From the NCBI GenBank assembly GCA_009775705.1, contig VSQE01000002.1, positions 1 through 64,000 of the forward strand: DNA of 64,000 nt. Direction: 5' to 3'. Below are positions 34,340-43,562 of this stretch, in pieces. The translations under genes were made by a program, and so were the position numbers. The notes beneath the pieces were generated by a model, which saw nothing but the letters and a program-made list of their open reading frames with translations, ran no database searches and was not told the DNA's origin. Position 1 is the first letter of the stretch; each line of letters starts with the position of its first letter. The stretch comes from Prevotellamassilia sp. (GTDB lineage: Bacteria; Bacteroidota; Bacteroidia; Bacteroidales; Bacteroidaceae).

Positions 34340-35842
34340 ATGTCCAAAAATTTCATTTTTCACGCCCTACTGGCTGCCGGAGGATGTTGCATGCCGCTGC
34401 ATTCTTCCGCTCAGAGCGAGTTCAAAATTGAACAGCAGACACTGACCAATCCGGACAACGAGCCGGTACCCGTACACCCGATTCCCCACGAACGCCAAAT
34501 GAAATGGAACGAAACGGAATTCTACGCCTTCTTCCATTACGGCATGAACACCTATACGGGGTTGGAATGGGGCAACGGCGACGAACCCGAAAGCAGATTC
34601 GCCCCTACGGCGGCTCCCAACCCCCGACAATGGCTGGAAGCGGCCCAGCAGGCTGGAATGAAAGGCGGCATCGCCGTGGTGAAACACCATGACGGTTTCT
34701 GCCTGTGGCCTACCCAAAGCACCACCCACAACATCACAAACGGCGGAAACGATTTTGCACGCAACACGAACATTCCCCGCGACTTTGCCGCAGCGGCCAA
34801 AGAACTCGGCATGAAATACGGCTTCTATGTCTCGCCGTGGGACCGCAACTCCGCCCACTACGGCAAGGACACCTACGTGAAAGATGTATTCCTGCGCCAG
34901 TGCGCCGAACTGGCACAGTACGGAACAGACCAGTTTGAGATGTGGTTTGACGGCGCACAGGGCGGCACCGGATACTACGGCGGCGAAGGCGGCAACCGCT
35001 CCATCGATGCCAGCACCTATTACGACATCCCCAATCTCCGCGACTCCGTGCACAAGGTGTGCCCCGACTGCGTGATGTGGGGTTTAGGCGGCGAAGCCCG
35101 CTGGATTGGCAATGAAGCGGGATGGGCCGGCGAGACATGCTGGAGCATGGGCACAGGAACCTCGGGCAACGAGGACGCCTGGAAATGGCACCCGGGCGAA
35201 AGCGATGCCAAAGCCACCGATGCCGGCTGGTTCTGGCACAGCGGAGAGACAGTGAAATCGGCCGAACGCCTGTTCCAGATGTACCTGGAAACCGTGGGCC
35301 GCAACTCTACACTGATCCTGAACCTTCCTCCCGACAAGTCTGGAAGTCTGCCCGCAGCCACAGTAAACCGCTGCAAGGAACTGGGCAACATGCTGCAAAG
35401 AAGACTGGGCACCGACCTGGCGAAAACAGCAAAAGTGAACGCCGACCAGGAACGCACGGCAGGAACCGCCCGTACCTATACGGCACAGAATGTCATCGAC
35501 GAGGACAAGGACACCTACTGGGCCACCAATGACGGAACGAATACGGCTACCCTGACTTTCGAATGGACCGAACCGCAAATCGTCCGCTATGTCAGCATGA
35601 TGGAATATATCCGCAAGGGACAGCGCGTCAAGAAATTCCGGATAGAGACCAGCGCCGACGGAACCACATGGACCCGCCGCGGAGGCAACATCCAGACCAC
35701 AACCATCGGCTACAAACGCATCATTCCTCTGAACGGATCCACTTCCGCCAGCTACGGCAACGGAATCCGCGCAAAATATCTGCGCATCGTCATCGAAGAC
35801 AGCAAGGCCTGCCCGCTGCTTCACACCGTTTCCATCTACTAA
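34340..35842 (+). CDS. Secreted alpha-L-fucosidase, GH29
   Basis: 500 residues with a signal peptide ending near HSSAQ. The catalytic barrel shows WNETEFYAFFHYGMNTYTG, VKHHDGFCLWPTQST and the nucleophile region FEMWFDGAQGG with Asp204. After the barrel, residues about 370-500 form an F5/8 type C (CBM32-like) module (TYTAQNVIDEDKDTYWATND). It removes alpha-linked fucose from glycans. No T9SS tail is seen. It lies 221 bp after the GH20 gene and 18 bp before the GH16 gene, with which it is probably co-transcribed. Confidence 0.94.
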   Translation: MSKNFIFHALLAAGGCCMPLHSSAQSEFKIEQQTLTNPDNEPVPVHPIPHERQMKWNETEFYAFFHYGMNTYTGLEWGNGDEPESRFAPTAAPNPRQWLEAAQQAGMKGGIAVVKHHDGFCLWPTQSTTHNITNGGNDFARNTNIPRDFAAAAKELGMKYGFYVSPWDRNSAHYGKDTYVKDVFLRQCAELAQYGTDQFEMWFDGAQGGTGYYGGEGGNRSIDASTYYDIPNLRDSVHKVCPDCVMWGLGGEARWIGNEAGWAGETCWSMGTGTSGNEDAWKWHPGESDAKATDAGWFWHSGETVKSAERLFQMYLETVGRNSTLILNLPPDKSGSLPAATVNRCKELGNMLQRRLGTDLAKTAKVNADQERTAGTARTYTAQNVIDEDKDTYWATNDGTNTATLTFEWTEPQIVRYVSMMEYIRKGQRVKKFRIETSADGTTWTRRGGNIQTTTIGYKRIIPLNGSTSASYGNGIRAKYLRIVIEDSKACPLLHTVSIY

Positions 35843-35860
35843 TCTATAAAAACCGCGATC

Positions 35861-38800
35861 ATGAACATAAAGAAATACATGACAACAGCGGCCATCGCAT
35901 TCCCGCTTGCCGCCACAGCCCAGCTCAATATCGGCTTCGAGACCACCGACGGATACACCCGGTTAGGGGTCTACGATGCTTGGGAAGAATCGCCCTTCAG
36001 AACAGGGGTATTACAGGGCAATGTCAAAGTCATTACCAACGAACTGAACCAGACGGACGAAATTCTTGGCCAAGCGCCCAACGGCACCGGCAAAATGCTG
36101 GCCGTACAGTGCTCCCGCTTCGGCAGCAACACTTTCGGGGCCCGCATTGACCTGGCCGAACCCTTCCAACTGGACACAAAGGTCAAGTATGTGCACGTAC
36201 TCATCAACAAACCCACTGCAGGCCGCGTGATGCTCATCGGTCTGGGTAAACGCACCGACCGCGCCGGCCAGTCGAAAGAGACGGAACAGTTCTGGAATAT
36301 TTCCACCAACCAGATCCCCTCCGGAAAATGGAGCGATGCCGTGTTTGCCATAAAAGGCGCAGGAGGCATCGAGATACACAGCCTCGTTGTAGTACCCGAA
36401 TGCGAATCGCCCCACCAGCTCACGGAAGATTTCGCCGCCTACATTGACGAAATCGCCATCATGAACAGCTCGACACCCCGCATCATCTACGGCGAATACC
36501 CCCTCAACTACGAAAAGACGCAAGTCTCGAACAAAGCGAACTTCTATCTGAACTCCATCGCACTGAACGGATCGGCCGATGGCAGCCAGACCATCAAGGT
36601 GGGCAGCCGGAATCCCCAGGTCATCTACCGCGACCAGCTCGACCAGAGCTTCACGGCCCGCGCCGGAGAAACACTGACACCTAACTTCTCGTTCTCGGGC
36701 AGTTGGATGAACGGCTACGTTTACCTTGACCGCGGAAACGACGGAAAGTTTGCAGCCGAACTGAACGAGAATTATACCATTCCTGCCGGCAGTGACATCA
36801 TGACCTATTCCTACGTGGAAACCGTAGAGAATACCGAAGGCTATAAGAGTGACGGAACAAAAATCAGCGGAAATAGCCGAAACTTCATCAATCCGCCCGC
36901 CTTCCGCCTGCCGGAAGACCTGCCCAACGGCTTCTACCGTATGCGCTTCAAGGTGGACTGGGGCAACGTGGACCCTGCCGGCCGCAACACCGCCACCAAC
37001 AACATCGTACAGAATGGCGGAATGATAGTGGACGTGCGTATGAACATACACGGCGACAAAGTGACCCTGAAACGATCGGGCGGTCTGAACGGTGACCTCC
37101 TGAACGAAGACGGAACGGAACTTGTCACGAAAACAGTGGACTTCGGTCAGCCTGTCACGATCATCGCCCGACCGGCATCAGACAATTTCCAGATCTCCCA
37201 CATCAAAGTGCGCCACGGCTATAACCTTTCCGGTGACAGCCTCGTACACGGCACTCCCCAATACTCGGACATCATATTCCCGGCTTATCTGTTCAAGGAC
37301 AACAAACTCACGATTCCGGGCAAATACATCGACGGCGATGTTGAGATCGAACCTTACTTCATCGATCCGGGACACACGACGCATCCGGACACAGACTATG
37401 GGCGCAACTTTCCTGACGAACTGACCGTCACACGCGACGACCGCAAGCTCAACAGCTTTTCCTTCAGCGCCACACAGGGCGGGACCTCGGCCATCACCCT
37501 TCCCGAAGGCGAGAACTATGTGTACCGAAACCTGACCGAAGGCAAACAAGTATCCGTTGTTCCGGGCGACATCGTCACCACAACGGTCAACTATACGGGA
37601 CGTGCCATGCACCACTACCTGTACATTGACCTGAACAACGACGGACAGTTCACCAGCCTGCTCGAAAACAACGGAGTCCCTACGTTTGCCAGCGAACTGG
37701 TTTCCTATACCTACTACAAGGGACACAACAGCAAAGGCGAGAACTTTGAAGTCCCCGGCAACATTTCGGTAGAATCGTTGCCAGCCTTCACCATTCCGGA
37801 AATTCTGCCCACGGGAATCTACCGTGCCCGTCTGAAAACAGACTGGGACAATATTGACCCCGCCGGACATTGGAGCGAAAACGAAGGTAACAAAATCAAT
37901 GAAAACGGCGGTTACATCGTAGACTTCCTGCTCAACGTACACCAGCCGACTCATACGCTTGAGCTGCTCACCACTAACGGCAGCATACACGGTAACAACA
38001 ACACAGCCCTGCCTCTGGCCCTGCCTACCTTCCGCACGCTGACCGTAGTGCCCACCCCCATCGCCTACGGATATACGGCAGAAAATATGACCATCCGCCA
38101 CGGCCACAATTTCGACGGTCCGCAATACATCCGCGGTAACCGCCAGTGGAGCGAATATTCCGTAAAAGCCTCCCGTTACACCATTCCGGCCGACAGCGTG
38201 AACGGCGACATGACGATCACCGTCAACTTTGAGGAAGGAGAAAACGCTCAATACAAACTTGTTTTCAGCGATGAGTTCAACGAGCCGGACGGCACGCTTC
38301 CGGATGCGTCGAAATGGGTATGCAGCCCACGCCAGAACGCAACCTGGAACCGCTGGATCGCCGACGACCCGAGAGTAGCTTTCCAGCAGGGAGGACAGCT
38401 CGTGACCCGCGCCATTCCCAATCCCGACAAGACGAAAGACAACGCAGACATGCTCACGGGAGCCATTCAGAGCAGCGGAAAATTCGGATTCCAATACGGA
38501 AAGATCGAAGCACGCCTCCTTACCAATCCCCATACGGGCAACTTTCCCGCATTCTGGATGATGCCCGACGACCAGTCGCTGGGCTGGCCCAAAGACGGTG
38601 AAATCGACATCTGGGAACAGATAGACAACCAGCAGACGGCCTACCACACACTCCATACCGGCTACGCCCAGTCCATGCGCTCTTTCAGCGAGAACTGCCC
38701 TACCGACCGCTACCACACCTTCGGCTTTGAATGGGACGCAGAGAAAATGATATGGTATCTGGACGGCAAACAGGTGGGCCGCTACAACAAGTCCGAAATC

Positions 38801-39169
38801 AACGATCCGAGAGCCTGGCCTTTTGACAAGACTTTCTACATCATCCTGAACCAGTCCGTAGGCAGCGGCGCATGGGCACGTCCCGCCGACATCAACCATA
38901 CCTATGAGACTCGCTTCGACTGGGTCCGCGTATACCAGAAAAGCGGCCAGCACAATACAACGGGCCTGCACGAGCTGACTGGCGACAACTCGCTTGACAT
39001 CCATGCGAAGAACGGAAAGGTATTTCTCCATGCTTCCGAACCCGTCCGCGTCACCATAACCGACACGAGCGGCCGCACCGTCTACACCCGGAATCTGACA
39101 GGCAACGACTGCGTTGCAATACAACAGGGCGTCTACATCGTCAACGGCCGGAAAGTACTGGTACCCTGA
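35861..39169 (+). CDS. Secreted multidomain GH16 glycoside hydrolase
   Basis: 1102 residues. A signal peptide (TTAAIAFPLAATAQ) is followed by two or three repeated beta-rich modules with GEVED-like loops (YVYLDRGNDGKFAAELNENY; YLYIDLNNDGQFTSLLENN) to about residue 790. The GH16 domain spans about 800-1035; the catalytic EXDXXE motif reads GEIDIWEQ with Glu914, Asp916 and Glu919. A sorting-like C-terminal tail (DTSGRTVYTRN, GVYIVNGRKVLVP) follows. GH16 includes laminarinases, agarases and mucin O-glycanases; next to GH20 and GH29 an endo-O-glycanase role is the best guess. Confidence 0.93.
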   Translation: MNIKKYMTTAAIAFPLAATAQLNIGFETTDGYTRLGVYDAWEESPFRTGVLQGNVKVITNELNQTDEILGQAPNGTGKMLAVQCSRFGSNTFGARIDLAEPFQLDTKVKYVHVLINKPTAGRVMLIGLGKRTDRAGQSKETEQFWNISTNQIPSGKWSDAVFAIKGAGGIEIHSLVVVPECESPHQLTEDFAAYIDEIAIMNSSTPRIIYGEYPLNYEKTQVSNKANFYLNSIALNGSADGSQTIKVGSRNPQVIYRDQLDQSFTARAGETLTPNFSFSGSWMNGYVYLDRGNDGKFAAELNENYTIPAGSDIMTYSYVETVENTEGYKSDGTKISGNSRNFINPPAFRLPEDLPNGFYRMRFKVDWGNVDPAGRNTATNNIVQNGGMIVDVRMNIHGDKVTLKRSGGLNGDLLNEDGTELVTKTVDFGQPVTIIARPASDNFQISHIKVRHGYNLSGDSLVHGTPQYSDIIFPAYLFKDNKLTIPGKYIDGDVEIEPYFIDPGHTTHPDTDYGRNFPDELTVTRDDRKLNSFSFSATQGGTSAITLPEGENYVYRNLTEGKQVSVVPGDIVTTTVNYTGRAMHHYLYIDLNNDGQFTSLLENNGVPTFASELVSYTYYKGHNSKGENFEVPGNISVESLPAFTIPEILPTGIYRARLKTDWDNIDPAGHWSENEGNKINENGGYIVDFLLNVHQPTHTLELLTTNGSIHGNNNTALPLALPTFRTLTVVPTPIAYGYTAENMTIRHGHNFDGPQYIRGNRQWSEYSVKASRYTIPADSVNGDMTITVNFEEGENAQYKLVFSDEFNEPDGTLPDASKWVCSPRQNATWNRWIADDPRVAFQQGGQLVTRAIPNPDKTKDNADMLTGAIQSSGKFGFQYGKIEARLLTNPHTGNFPAFWMMPDDQSLGWPKDGEIDIWEQIDNQQTAYHTLHTGYAQSMRSFSENCPTDRYHTFGFEWDAEKMIWYLDGKQVGRYNKSEINDPRAWPFDKTFYIILNQSVGSGAWARPADINHTYETRFDWVRVYQKSGQHNTTGLHELTGDNSLDIHAKNGKVFLHASEPVRVTITDTSGRTVYTRNLTGNDCVAIQQGVYIVNGRKVLVP

Positions 39170-39188
39170 GTCCCTTCCCTCTCTCCGA

Positions 39189-39236
39189 CAAACTGCATCC
39201 CGAAAGTTCCGAACCGGACTTTCGGGATGCAGTTTG
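39189..39236 (+). terminator. Terminator after the GH16 gene
   Basis: A perfect 19-bp stem (39189-39207 with 39218-39236, core AACTGCATCCCGAAAGT) with a 10-base loop. The T run afterwards is weak. Confidence 0.75.
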
Positions 39237-39347
39237 TTGGAGAAATAGCAGCAAGTCTACCGGGCTATAATAATTTTTCACCATAAAAAATACCGAAAAA
39301 ATTTTTCCATCTAAGAAAAATATCCCATTTTTGCATCAAAATTAAAA

Positions 39348-39362
39348 TTGTAATAATTACAA
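39348..39362 (+). promoter_or_regulatory. PerR-box-like operator
   Basis: TTGTAATAATTACAA is a perfect 7-1-7 palindrome differing from the Bacillus PerR box consensus (TTATAATnATTATAA) at one symmetrical position. It lies 19 bp upstream of the Fur-family gene and just downstream of a possible -7 element (CATTTTTG, about 39327-39334), so it would block transcription of this gene cluster. Confidence 0.7.
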
Positions 39363-39380
39363 TAATAAAAACTATCCATC

Positions 39381-39809
39381 ATGAGCTATGAGGCAATCTG
39401 CAATCACCTGACATCACACGGAATCAAGCCATCCGTGCAGCGCATTGCCGTGATGGAATACCTTCTTGAGCATCCCTCCCATCCCACTGTGGAAGAGATA
39501 TACGGGGCCTTGACAAGCCAAATTCCCACGCTCTCGAAGACTACCGTCTACAACACGCTACGACTGCTGTCTGAACAGGGAGCGGCAAGAATGCTCACGA
39601 TCGACGAACGGAAAACCTGCTTCGACGGCGACACACATCCCCACGCCCACTTCCTCTGCACAGAATGCGGGCATATCTATGACATCGCTCTGGAAGGCAA
39701 TTCCCACACGGTCTCCGCCCTGCTGCCCGCCGGCTTCGAGATGTTCACGGCCGACACCTATTTCCGCGGCCGCTGTCCGCACTGCCACCCTTCCGAAAAG
39801 AAAGAATGA
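39381..39809 (+). CDS. Fur/PerR family transcriptional regulator
   Basis: 142 residues. The winged helix occupies the first 80 residues (GIKPSVQRIAVMEYLLEHPS, PTLSKTTVYNTLRLLSEQG). The metal-binding C-terminus has FDGDTHPHAHFLCTECGHIY and a second CPHC pair, the structural zinc site. The neighbouring peroxidase and manganese-type transporter, and the operator upstream, favour a PerR-like peroxide sensor over an iron-sensing Fur. The peroxidase gene follows after 36 bp. Confidence 0.9.
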   Translation: MSYEAICNHLTSHGIKPSVQRIAVMEYLLEHPSHPTVEEIYGALTSQIPTLSKTTVYNTLRLLSEQGAARMLTIDERKTCFDGDTHPHAHFLCTECGHIYDIALEGNSHTVSALLPAGFEMFTADTYFRGRCPHCHPSEKKE

Positions 39810-39845
39810 CAACACATAACATTAACAATTTAAATTTTTGAACTC

Positions 39846-40400
39846 ATGAAAAAGAAATTCATCTGTACCGTCTGCGGTTACATCCACGAAGGAAACGAAG
39901 CTCCCGAGAAATGCCCGATGTGTGGTGTGCCCGCCTCCAAATTCAAAGAACTCTCCGGTGAGACCGACCTCAACTTCGTAGCCGAGCACGAGATCGGTGT
40001 AGCCAAAGGTTGCGACGAAGAAATGATCAAGGACCTGAACAATCACTTCATGGGCGAATGCACCGAGGTGGGCATGTATCTGGCCATGAGCCGTCAGGCC
40101 GACCGCGAAGGTTATCCCGAAATCGCCGAAGCCTTCAAGCGCTATGCCTGGGAAGAAGCCGAGCATGCCTCCAAATTCGCCGAACTGCTGGGCGACTGCG
40201 TATGGGACACGAAGACCAATCTGGAGAAACGCATGAACGCCGAATGCGGTGCCTGCGAAGACAAGACCCGCATCGCCAAACGCGCCAAAGAGCTGAATCT
40301 GGATGCCATCCACGACACAGTCCACGAAATGGCCCGCGATGAAGCCCGCCACGGCCGCGGTTTTGCCGGCCTCTTCAACCGCTACTTCGGTAAGAAATAA
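39846..40400 (+). CDS. Reverse rubrerythrin / NADH peroxidase
   Basis: 184 residues. An N-terminal rubredoxin domain ([12 protein letters not shown] and [11 protein letters not shown], four Cys) precedes a rubrerythrin-like four-helix di-iron domain ([52 protein letters not shown]). The domain order is the reverse of classical rubrerythrin. It should reduce hydrogen peroxide to water in the cytoplasm, protecting this anaerobe. Probably in the same transcript as the PerR-like gene. Confidence 0.93.
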   Translation: MKKKFICTVCGYIHEGNEAPEKCPMCGVPASKFKELSGETDLNFVAEHEIGVAKGCDEEMIKDLNNHFMGECTEVGMYLAMSRQADREGYPEIAEAFKRYAWEEAEHASKFAELLGDCVWDTKTNLEKRMNAECGACEDKTRIAKRAKELNLDAIHDTVHEMARDEARHGRGFAGLFNRYFGKK

Positions 40401-40456
40401 AAAAAACGCGCCGCACCCTCTTCCGCCAGACGGAAAAGGGCACGCCCCTGCCTTGT

Positions 40457-40499
40457 CAGCCTTATCTGCCCTCTCTTCCAGACGGGCCAGATAAGGCTG
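40457..40499 (+). terminator. Hairpin between the peroxidase and Nramp genes
   Basis: CAGCCTTATCTG (40457-40468) pairs with CAGATAAGGCTG (40488-40499), extended by CCC/GGG after a bulged C. No T run follows on the plus strand, so it may be an attenuator, an mRNA-processing structure or a weak terminator. Confidence 0.55.
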
Positions 40500-40530
40500 A
40501 TTATGTTGAACAGAACTATCTGAAAGAACT

Positions 40531-41802
40531 ATGCTGAAAAAGAAACTATCCAACCTGCGCCGCCACTGGCAGATGCGGGAAGGCAGTATGTCCGGCGGAC
40601 TGGACATACTGCGACACATCGGGCCGGGCCTGCTCGTCACCGTCGGTTTCATCGACCCGGGCAACTGGGCCTCCAACTTCGCCGCCGGTTCGGAGTTCGG
40701 CTATGCCCTGCTCTGGGTGGTCACGCTCTCCACGGTGATGCTCATCGTTCTGCAACACAACGTGGCCCATCTGGGCATCGTGACGGGACTGTGTCTCTCC
40801 GAGGCCGCCACCCGCTATCTGCCCCGCGGCCTGAGCCGGCCCGTGCTGCTCAGCGCCATGGCGGCCTCCGTCTCCACCTCGCTGGCCGAGATTCTGGGTG
40901 CTGCCATCGCCCTCCAGATGCTCTTCGGGCTGCCGCTCATTATCGGGGCAGCCATCTCCACCTTGCTCTGTGCCTTCCTGCTGCTGACCAACTCGTACAG
41001 CCGCGTGGAAAAAGGCATCATTGCCTTTGTCTCGCTCATCGGTTTCTCATTCCTGTACGAACTGACACTGACGGATACGGACTGGGCACGCGCCGCCGCA
41101 GGCATGGTGGTCCCCTCCATTCCGGAAGGGAGCATGCTCGTTGTCATGAGTGTGCTGGGAGCCGTTGTCATGCCCCACAACCTGTTTCTGCACTCCGAGG
41201 TAATCCAGAGCCGGCAGGTCAACACCCAAGGGGAACCCAGCATCCGCCGCGCCCTGAAATTCGAGTTTTTCGATACACTGCTGGCCATGACCATCGGATG
41301 GGCCATCAACTCGGCCATGATCATTCTGGCCGCCGACACCTTCGCCCGCCAGCACCGCATCGTCGACTCGCTACCCGAAGCGGGCACCCTGCTGGCTCCC
41401 CTGCTGGGCGGAGCGGCCGCCACGGTCTTCGCCATCGCCCTGCTCATGGCCGGCATTTCAAGCACCGTCACCAGCGGCATGGCCGCCGGCAGCATCTTTG
41501 CCGGAATCTACAACGAGCCCTACGACACGAAAGACGTACACTCTCGCGCCGGCATCCTGCTCTCCTTAGGTCTGGCCTTCCTGCTTGTCATCTTCATCGG
41601 CGATCCTTTCAAGGGGCTTATCGTCTCGCAGGCCGTACTGAGCCTGCAACTCCCCGTCACCATTTTCCTACAGGTAGGGCTCACCTCCTCGCGCCGCGTC
41701 ATGGGCACCTACGCCAACAGCCGTGCCACGACAGTCCTGCTCTTCGCGCTGGCCCTGCTGGTCACCGCCCTCAACCTATACTTGCTGCTGGGCCTCTTCT
41801 GA
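40531..41802 (+). CDS. mntH: Nramp family divalent metal transporter (MntH-like)
   Basis: 423 residues, about eleven membrane helices. The metal-binding motifs of helices 1 and 6 are present: FIDPGNWASNF and VVMPHNLFLHS. It probably imports Mn2+ (or Fe2+) with protons through the inner membrane. Manganese import beside a PerR-like regulator and a peroxidase is a known combination, since Mn protects against peroxide damage. It lies 130 bp after the peroxidase gene, with a hairpin between. Confidence 0.93.
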   Translation: MLKKKLSNLRRHWQMREGSMSGGLDILRHIGPGLLVTVGFIDPGNWASNFAAGSEFGYALLWVVTLSTVMLIVLQHNVAHLGIVTGLCLSEAATRYLPRGLSRPVLLSAMAASVSTSLAEILGAAIALQMLFGLPLIIGAAISTLLCAFLLLTNSYSRVEKGIIAFVSLIGFSFLYELTLTDTDWARAAAGMVVPSIPEGSMLVVMSVLGAVVMPHNLFLHSEVIQSRQVNTQGEPSIRRALKFEFFDTLLAMTIGWAINSAMIILAADTFARQHRIVDSLPEAGTLLAPLLGGAAATVFAIALLMAGISSTVTSGMAAGSIFAGIYNEPYDTKDVHSRAGILLSLGLAFLLVIFIGDPFKGLIVSQAVLSLQLPVTIFLQVGLTSSRRVMGTYANSRATTVLLFALALLVTALNLYLLLGLF

Positions 41803-41868
41803 CCCTCCCACCGGACCAGCTTCGATAAATTTACTGTCCTATATAACAGCCATATCAGGAAAAAACTC

Positions 41869-41876
41869 TATCTTTG
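41869..41876 (+). promoter_or_regulatory. purA -7 element
   Basis: TATCTTTG, with transcription expected near 41883 and a leader of about 80 nt. The element supports the purA start at 41963. Confidence 0.65.
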
Positions 41877-41962
41877 TCCGTCGGGGCCGTTGTCCGCCGG
41901 CACTGACACCGCCGGACCGCCTCCACAGACACAAACAGCAACCAGCACACAGATACAGAAAA

Positions 41963-43231
41963 ATGAATAAAGGAAAAGTGGATGCCCTTCTGGGCATTGT
42001 CTTCGGAGACGAAGGAAAAGGAAAAGTGGTAGACTTCTTCACCCCCCACTATGATGTGGTGGCCCGTTTCGCCGGCGGCCCCAATGCCGGACACACCATC
42101 ATCTTCGAGGGAAAGAAATTCGTGCTCCGCTCCATCCCGTCGGGCATTTTCGACGAAGGAAAGCTCAACATCATCGGCAACGGATGCGTCATCGCTCCCG
42201 ATCTCTTCATGACCGAAGCCCGCGAACTTGAAGCCGCAGGCTATTCGCTCACAGACCGCCTGCACATCAGCCGCCGCGCCCACCTGATTCTTCCCACCCA
42301 CCGCGTGCTGGACCGTGCATACGAAGCCGCCAAAGGCAAAAACAAAGTGGGAACCACCGGCAAGGGCATCGGCCCCACCTACAGCGACAAGGCAGCCCGC
42401 GTAGGCTTGCGCGTAGGCGACATGCTCAATGACTTCGAAGAAAAATACCGCGCCCTCAAGGCCCGCCACGAACAAATCCTGCACGACCTCCACTTCACCG
42501 ACTACGACATCACCGAGGAAGAAGCCCGCTGGATGGAAGGCGTGGAATATATGCGCAAATTCCAACTGACAGACACCGAAATAGAAATCAACGATCTTTT
42601 GGAAAAAGGCAAGAACGTCCTGGCCGAAGGGGCTCAAGGCTCGCTGCTCGACATTGACCACGGCACCTATCCCTTCGTCTCCTCATCCAGCACCACAAGC
42701 GGCGGAGTCTGCACCGGACTGGGCGTGGCTCCCAACAGGATAGACCGCATCTTCGGCATCTTCAAAGCCTACAGCACCCGCGTGGGCAGCGGCCCCTTCC
42801 CCGTGGAACTATTCGACGAGACCGGCGACGAGATCCGCCGCATCGGCAACGAGTTCGGTGCCGTCACGGGCCGCAACCGCCGTTGCGGATGGATTGACCT
42901 TGTGGCACTGAAGTATGCGATCATGATCAACGGCGTGACCGATCTGGTCATGATGAAGAGCGACGTGCTGGACAGCTTCGACACCATCAAAGTCTGCACA
43001 GCCTACCAAAAGGACGGAAAGACCGTCACCGACATGCCCTACGATACCGAAGGATGGCAGGCGGTCTACGAGGAGCTGCCCGGCTGGAAAACACCCCTCT
43101 CCGCCCTTCGCGACGAGGCGGATTTTCCCGAAGCGTTCAAGGACTACATCGCCTATCTTGAAAACGCGCTCCACACCCCCATCAGAATTATCAGCGTAAG
43201 CCCCGACCGCGCAGCCACCATCATGCGGTAA
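41963..43231 (+). CDS. purA: Adenylosuccinate synthase
   Basis: 422 residues from MNKGKVDALLGIVFGDEGKG. GTP- and IMP-binding signatures are GDEGKGKVVDFF, GGPNAGHTI, GTTGKGIGPTYSDKAAR and STTSGGVCTGLGVAP. It catalyses IMP + Asp + GTP to adenylosuccinate in AMP synthesis. The open frame continues upstream to 41723 through the Nramp gene end; the inner ATG is supported by the promoter and by the family start. Solitary gene with its own terminator. Confidence 0.97.
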   Translation: MNKGKVDALLGIVFGDEGKGKVVDFFTPHYDVVARFAGGPNAGHTIIFEGKKFVLRSIPSGIFDEGKLNIIGNGCVIAPDLFMTEARELEAAGYSLTDRLHISRRAHLILPTHRVLDRAYEAAKGKNKVGTTGKGIGPTYSDKAARVGLRVGDMLNDFEEKYRALKARHEQILHDLHFTDYDITEEEARWMEGVEYMRKFQLTDTEIEINDLLEKGKNVLAEGAQGSLLDIDHGTYPFVSSSSTTSGGVCTGLGVAPNRIDRIFGIFKAYSTRVGSGPFPVELFDETGDEIRRIGNEFGAVTGRNRRCGWIDLVALKYAIMINGVTDLVMMKSDVLDSFDTIKVCTAYQKDGKTVTDMPYDTEGWQAVYEELPGWKTPLSALRDEADFPEAFKDYIAYLENALHTPIRIISVSPDRAATIMR

Positions 43232-43261
43232 GGCGGGAAAACGCACACACACATCTCCACA

Positions 43262-43302
43262 ACAAGGTTCCGCACAGAGCAACAACCCGTGCGGAACCTT
43301 GT
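43262..43302 (+). terminator. purA terminator
   Basis: ACAAGGTTCCGCAC (43262-43275) pairs perfectly with GTGCGGAACCTTGT (43289-43302), followed by CTT. Repeat copy D begins about 50 bp beyond it. Confidence 0.75.
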
Positions 43303-43411
43303 CTTCCCACCCCATCCCTACAGCTTTTTGCCCCATTGCCCGCATTCCGGAATCTAAAAACAAGTTAATTAACATTTGCTTTTCGCTCCGAAATGTCGTA
43401 TATTTGCACCA

Positions 43412-43458
43412 GCAAAATAGAAGATCCCTGAAAGACCGCCACTTAGCGGTCTTTTTTT
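43412..43458 (+). ncRNA. Predicted ~46-nt RNA of repeat copy D
   Basis: Promoter TTTG (43375-43378), 20 bp, TATATTTG (43399-43406). The RNA would contain AAAATAGAAGATCCCTGAAA and end in GACCGC-cactta-GCGGTC plus seven T. Compared with copies B and C the stem has shifted and changed bases, yet it pairs perfectly. Confidence 0.6.
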
Positions 43459-43478
43459 CGATGCTTAACGTGAAAAAA

Positions 43479-43562
43479 ACATAGGATCTTTTTTAAAAAA
43501 GGTCGGATGTTTTTCAAAAAAGATACTATGTTGTAAAAAACAGGTCCTATCTTGTTCAAAAT
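43479..43562 (+). repeat. 21-bp iteron array, copy D
   Basis: Four units of exactly 21 bp at 43479, 43500, 43521 and 43542. The middle motifs read AGGATCT, CGGATGT, ACTATGT and CCTATCT, an order different from copies B and C. Confidence 0.85.

Noticed and set aside
43479..43562. Tandem 21-bp units considered as a CRISPR array
   Set aside because: Units are directly adjacent without spacers, differ from each other, and no cas gene is present.
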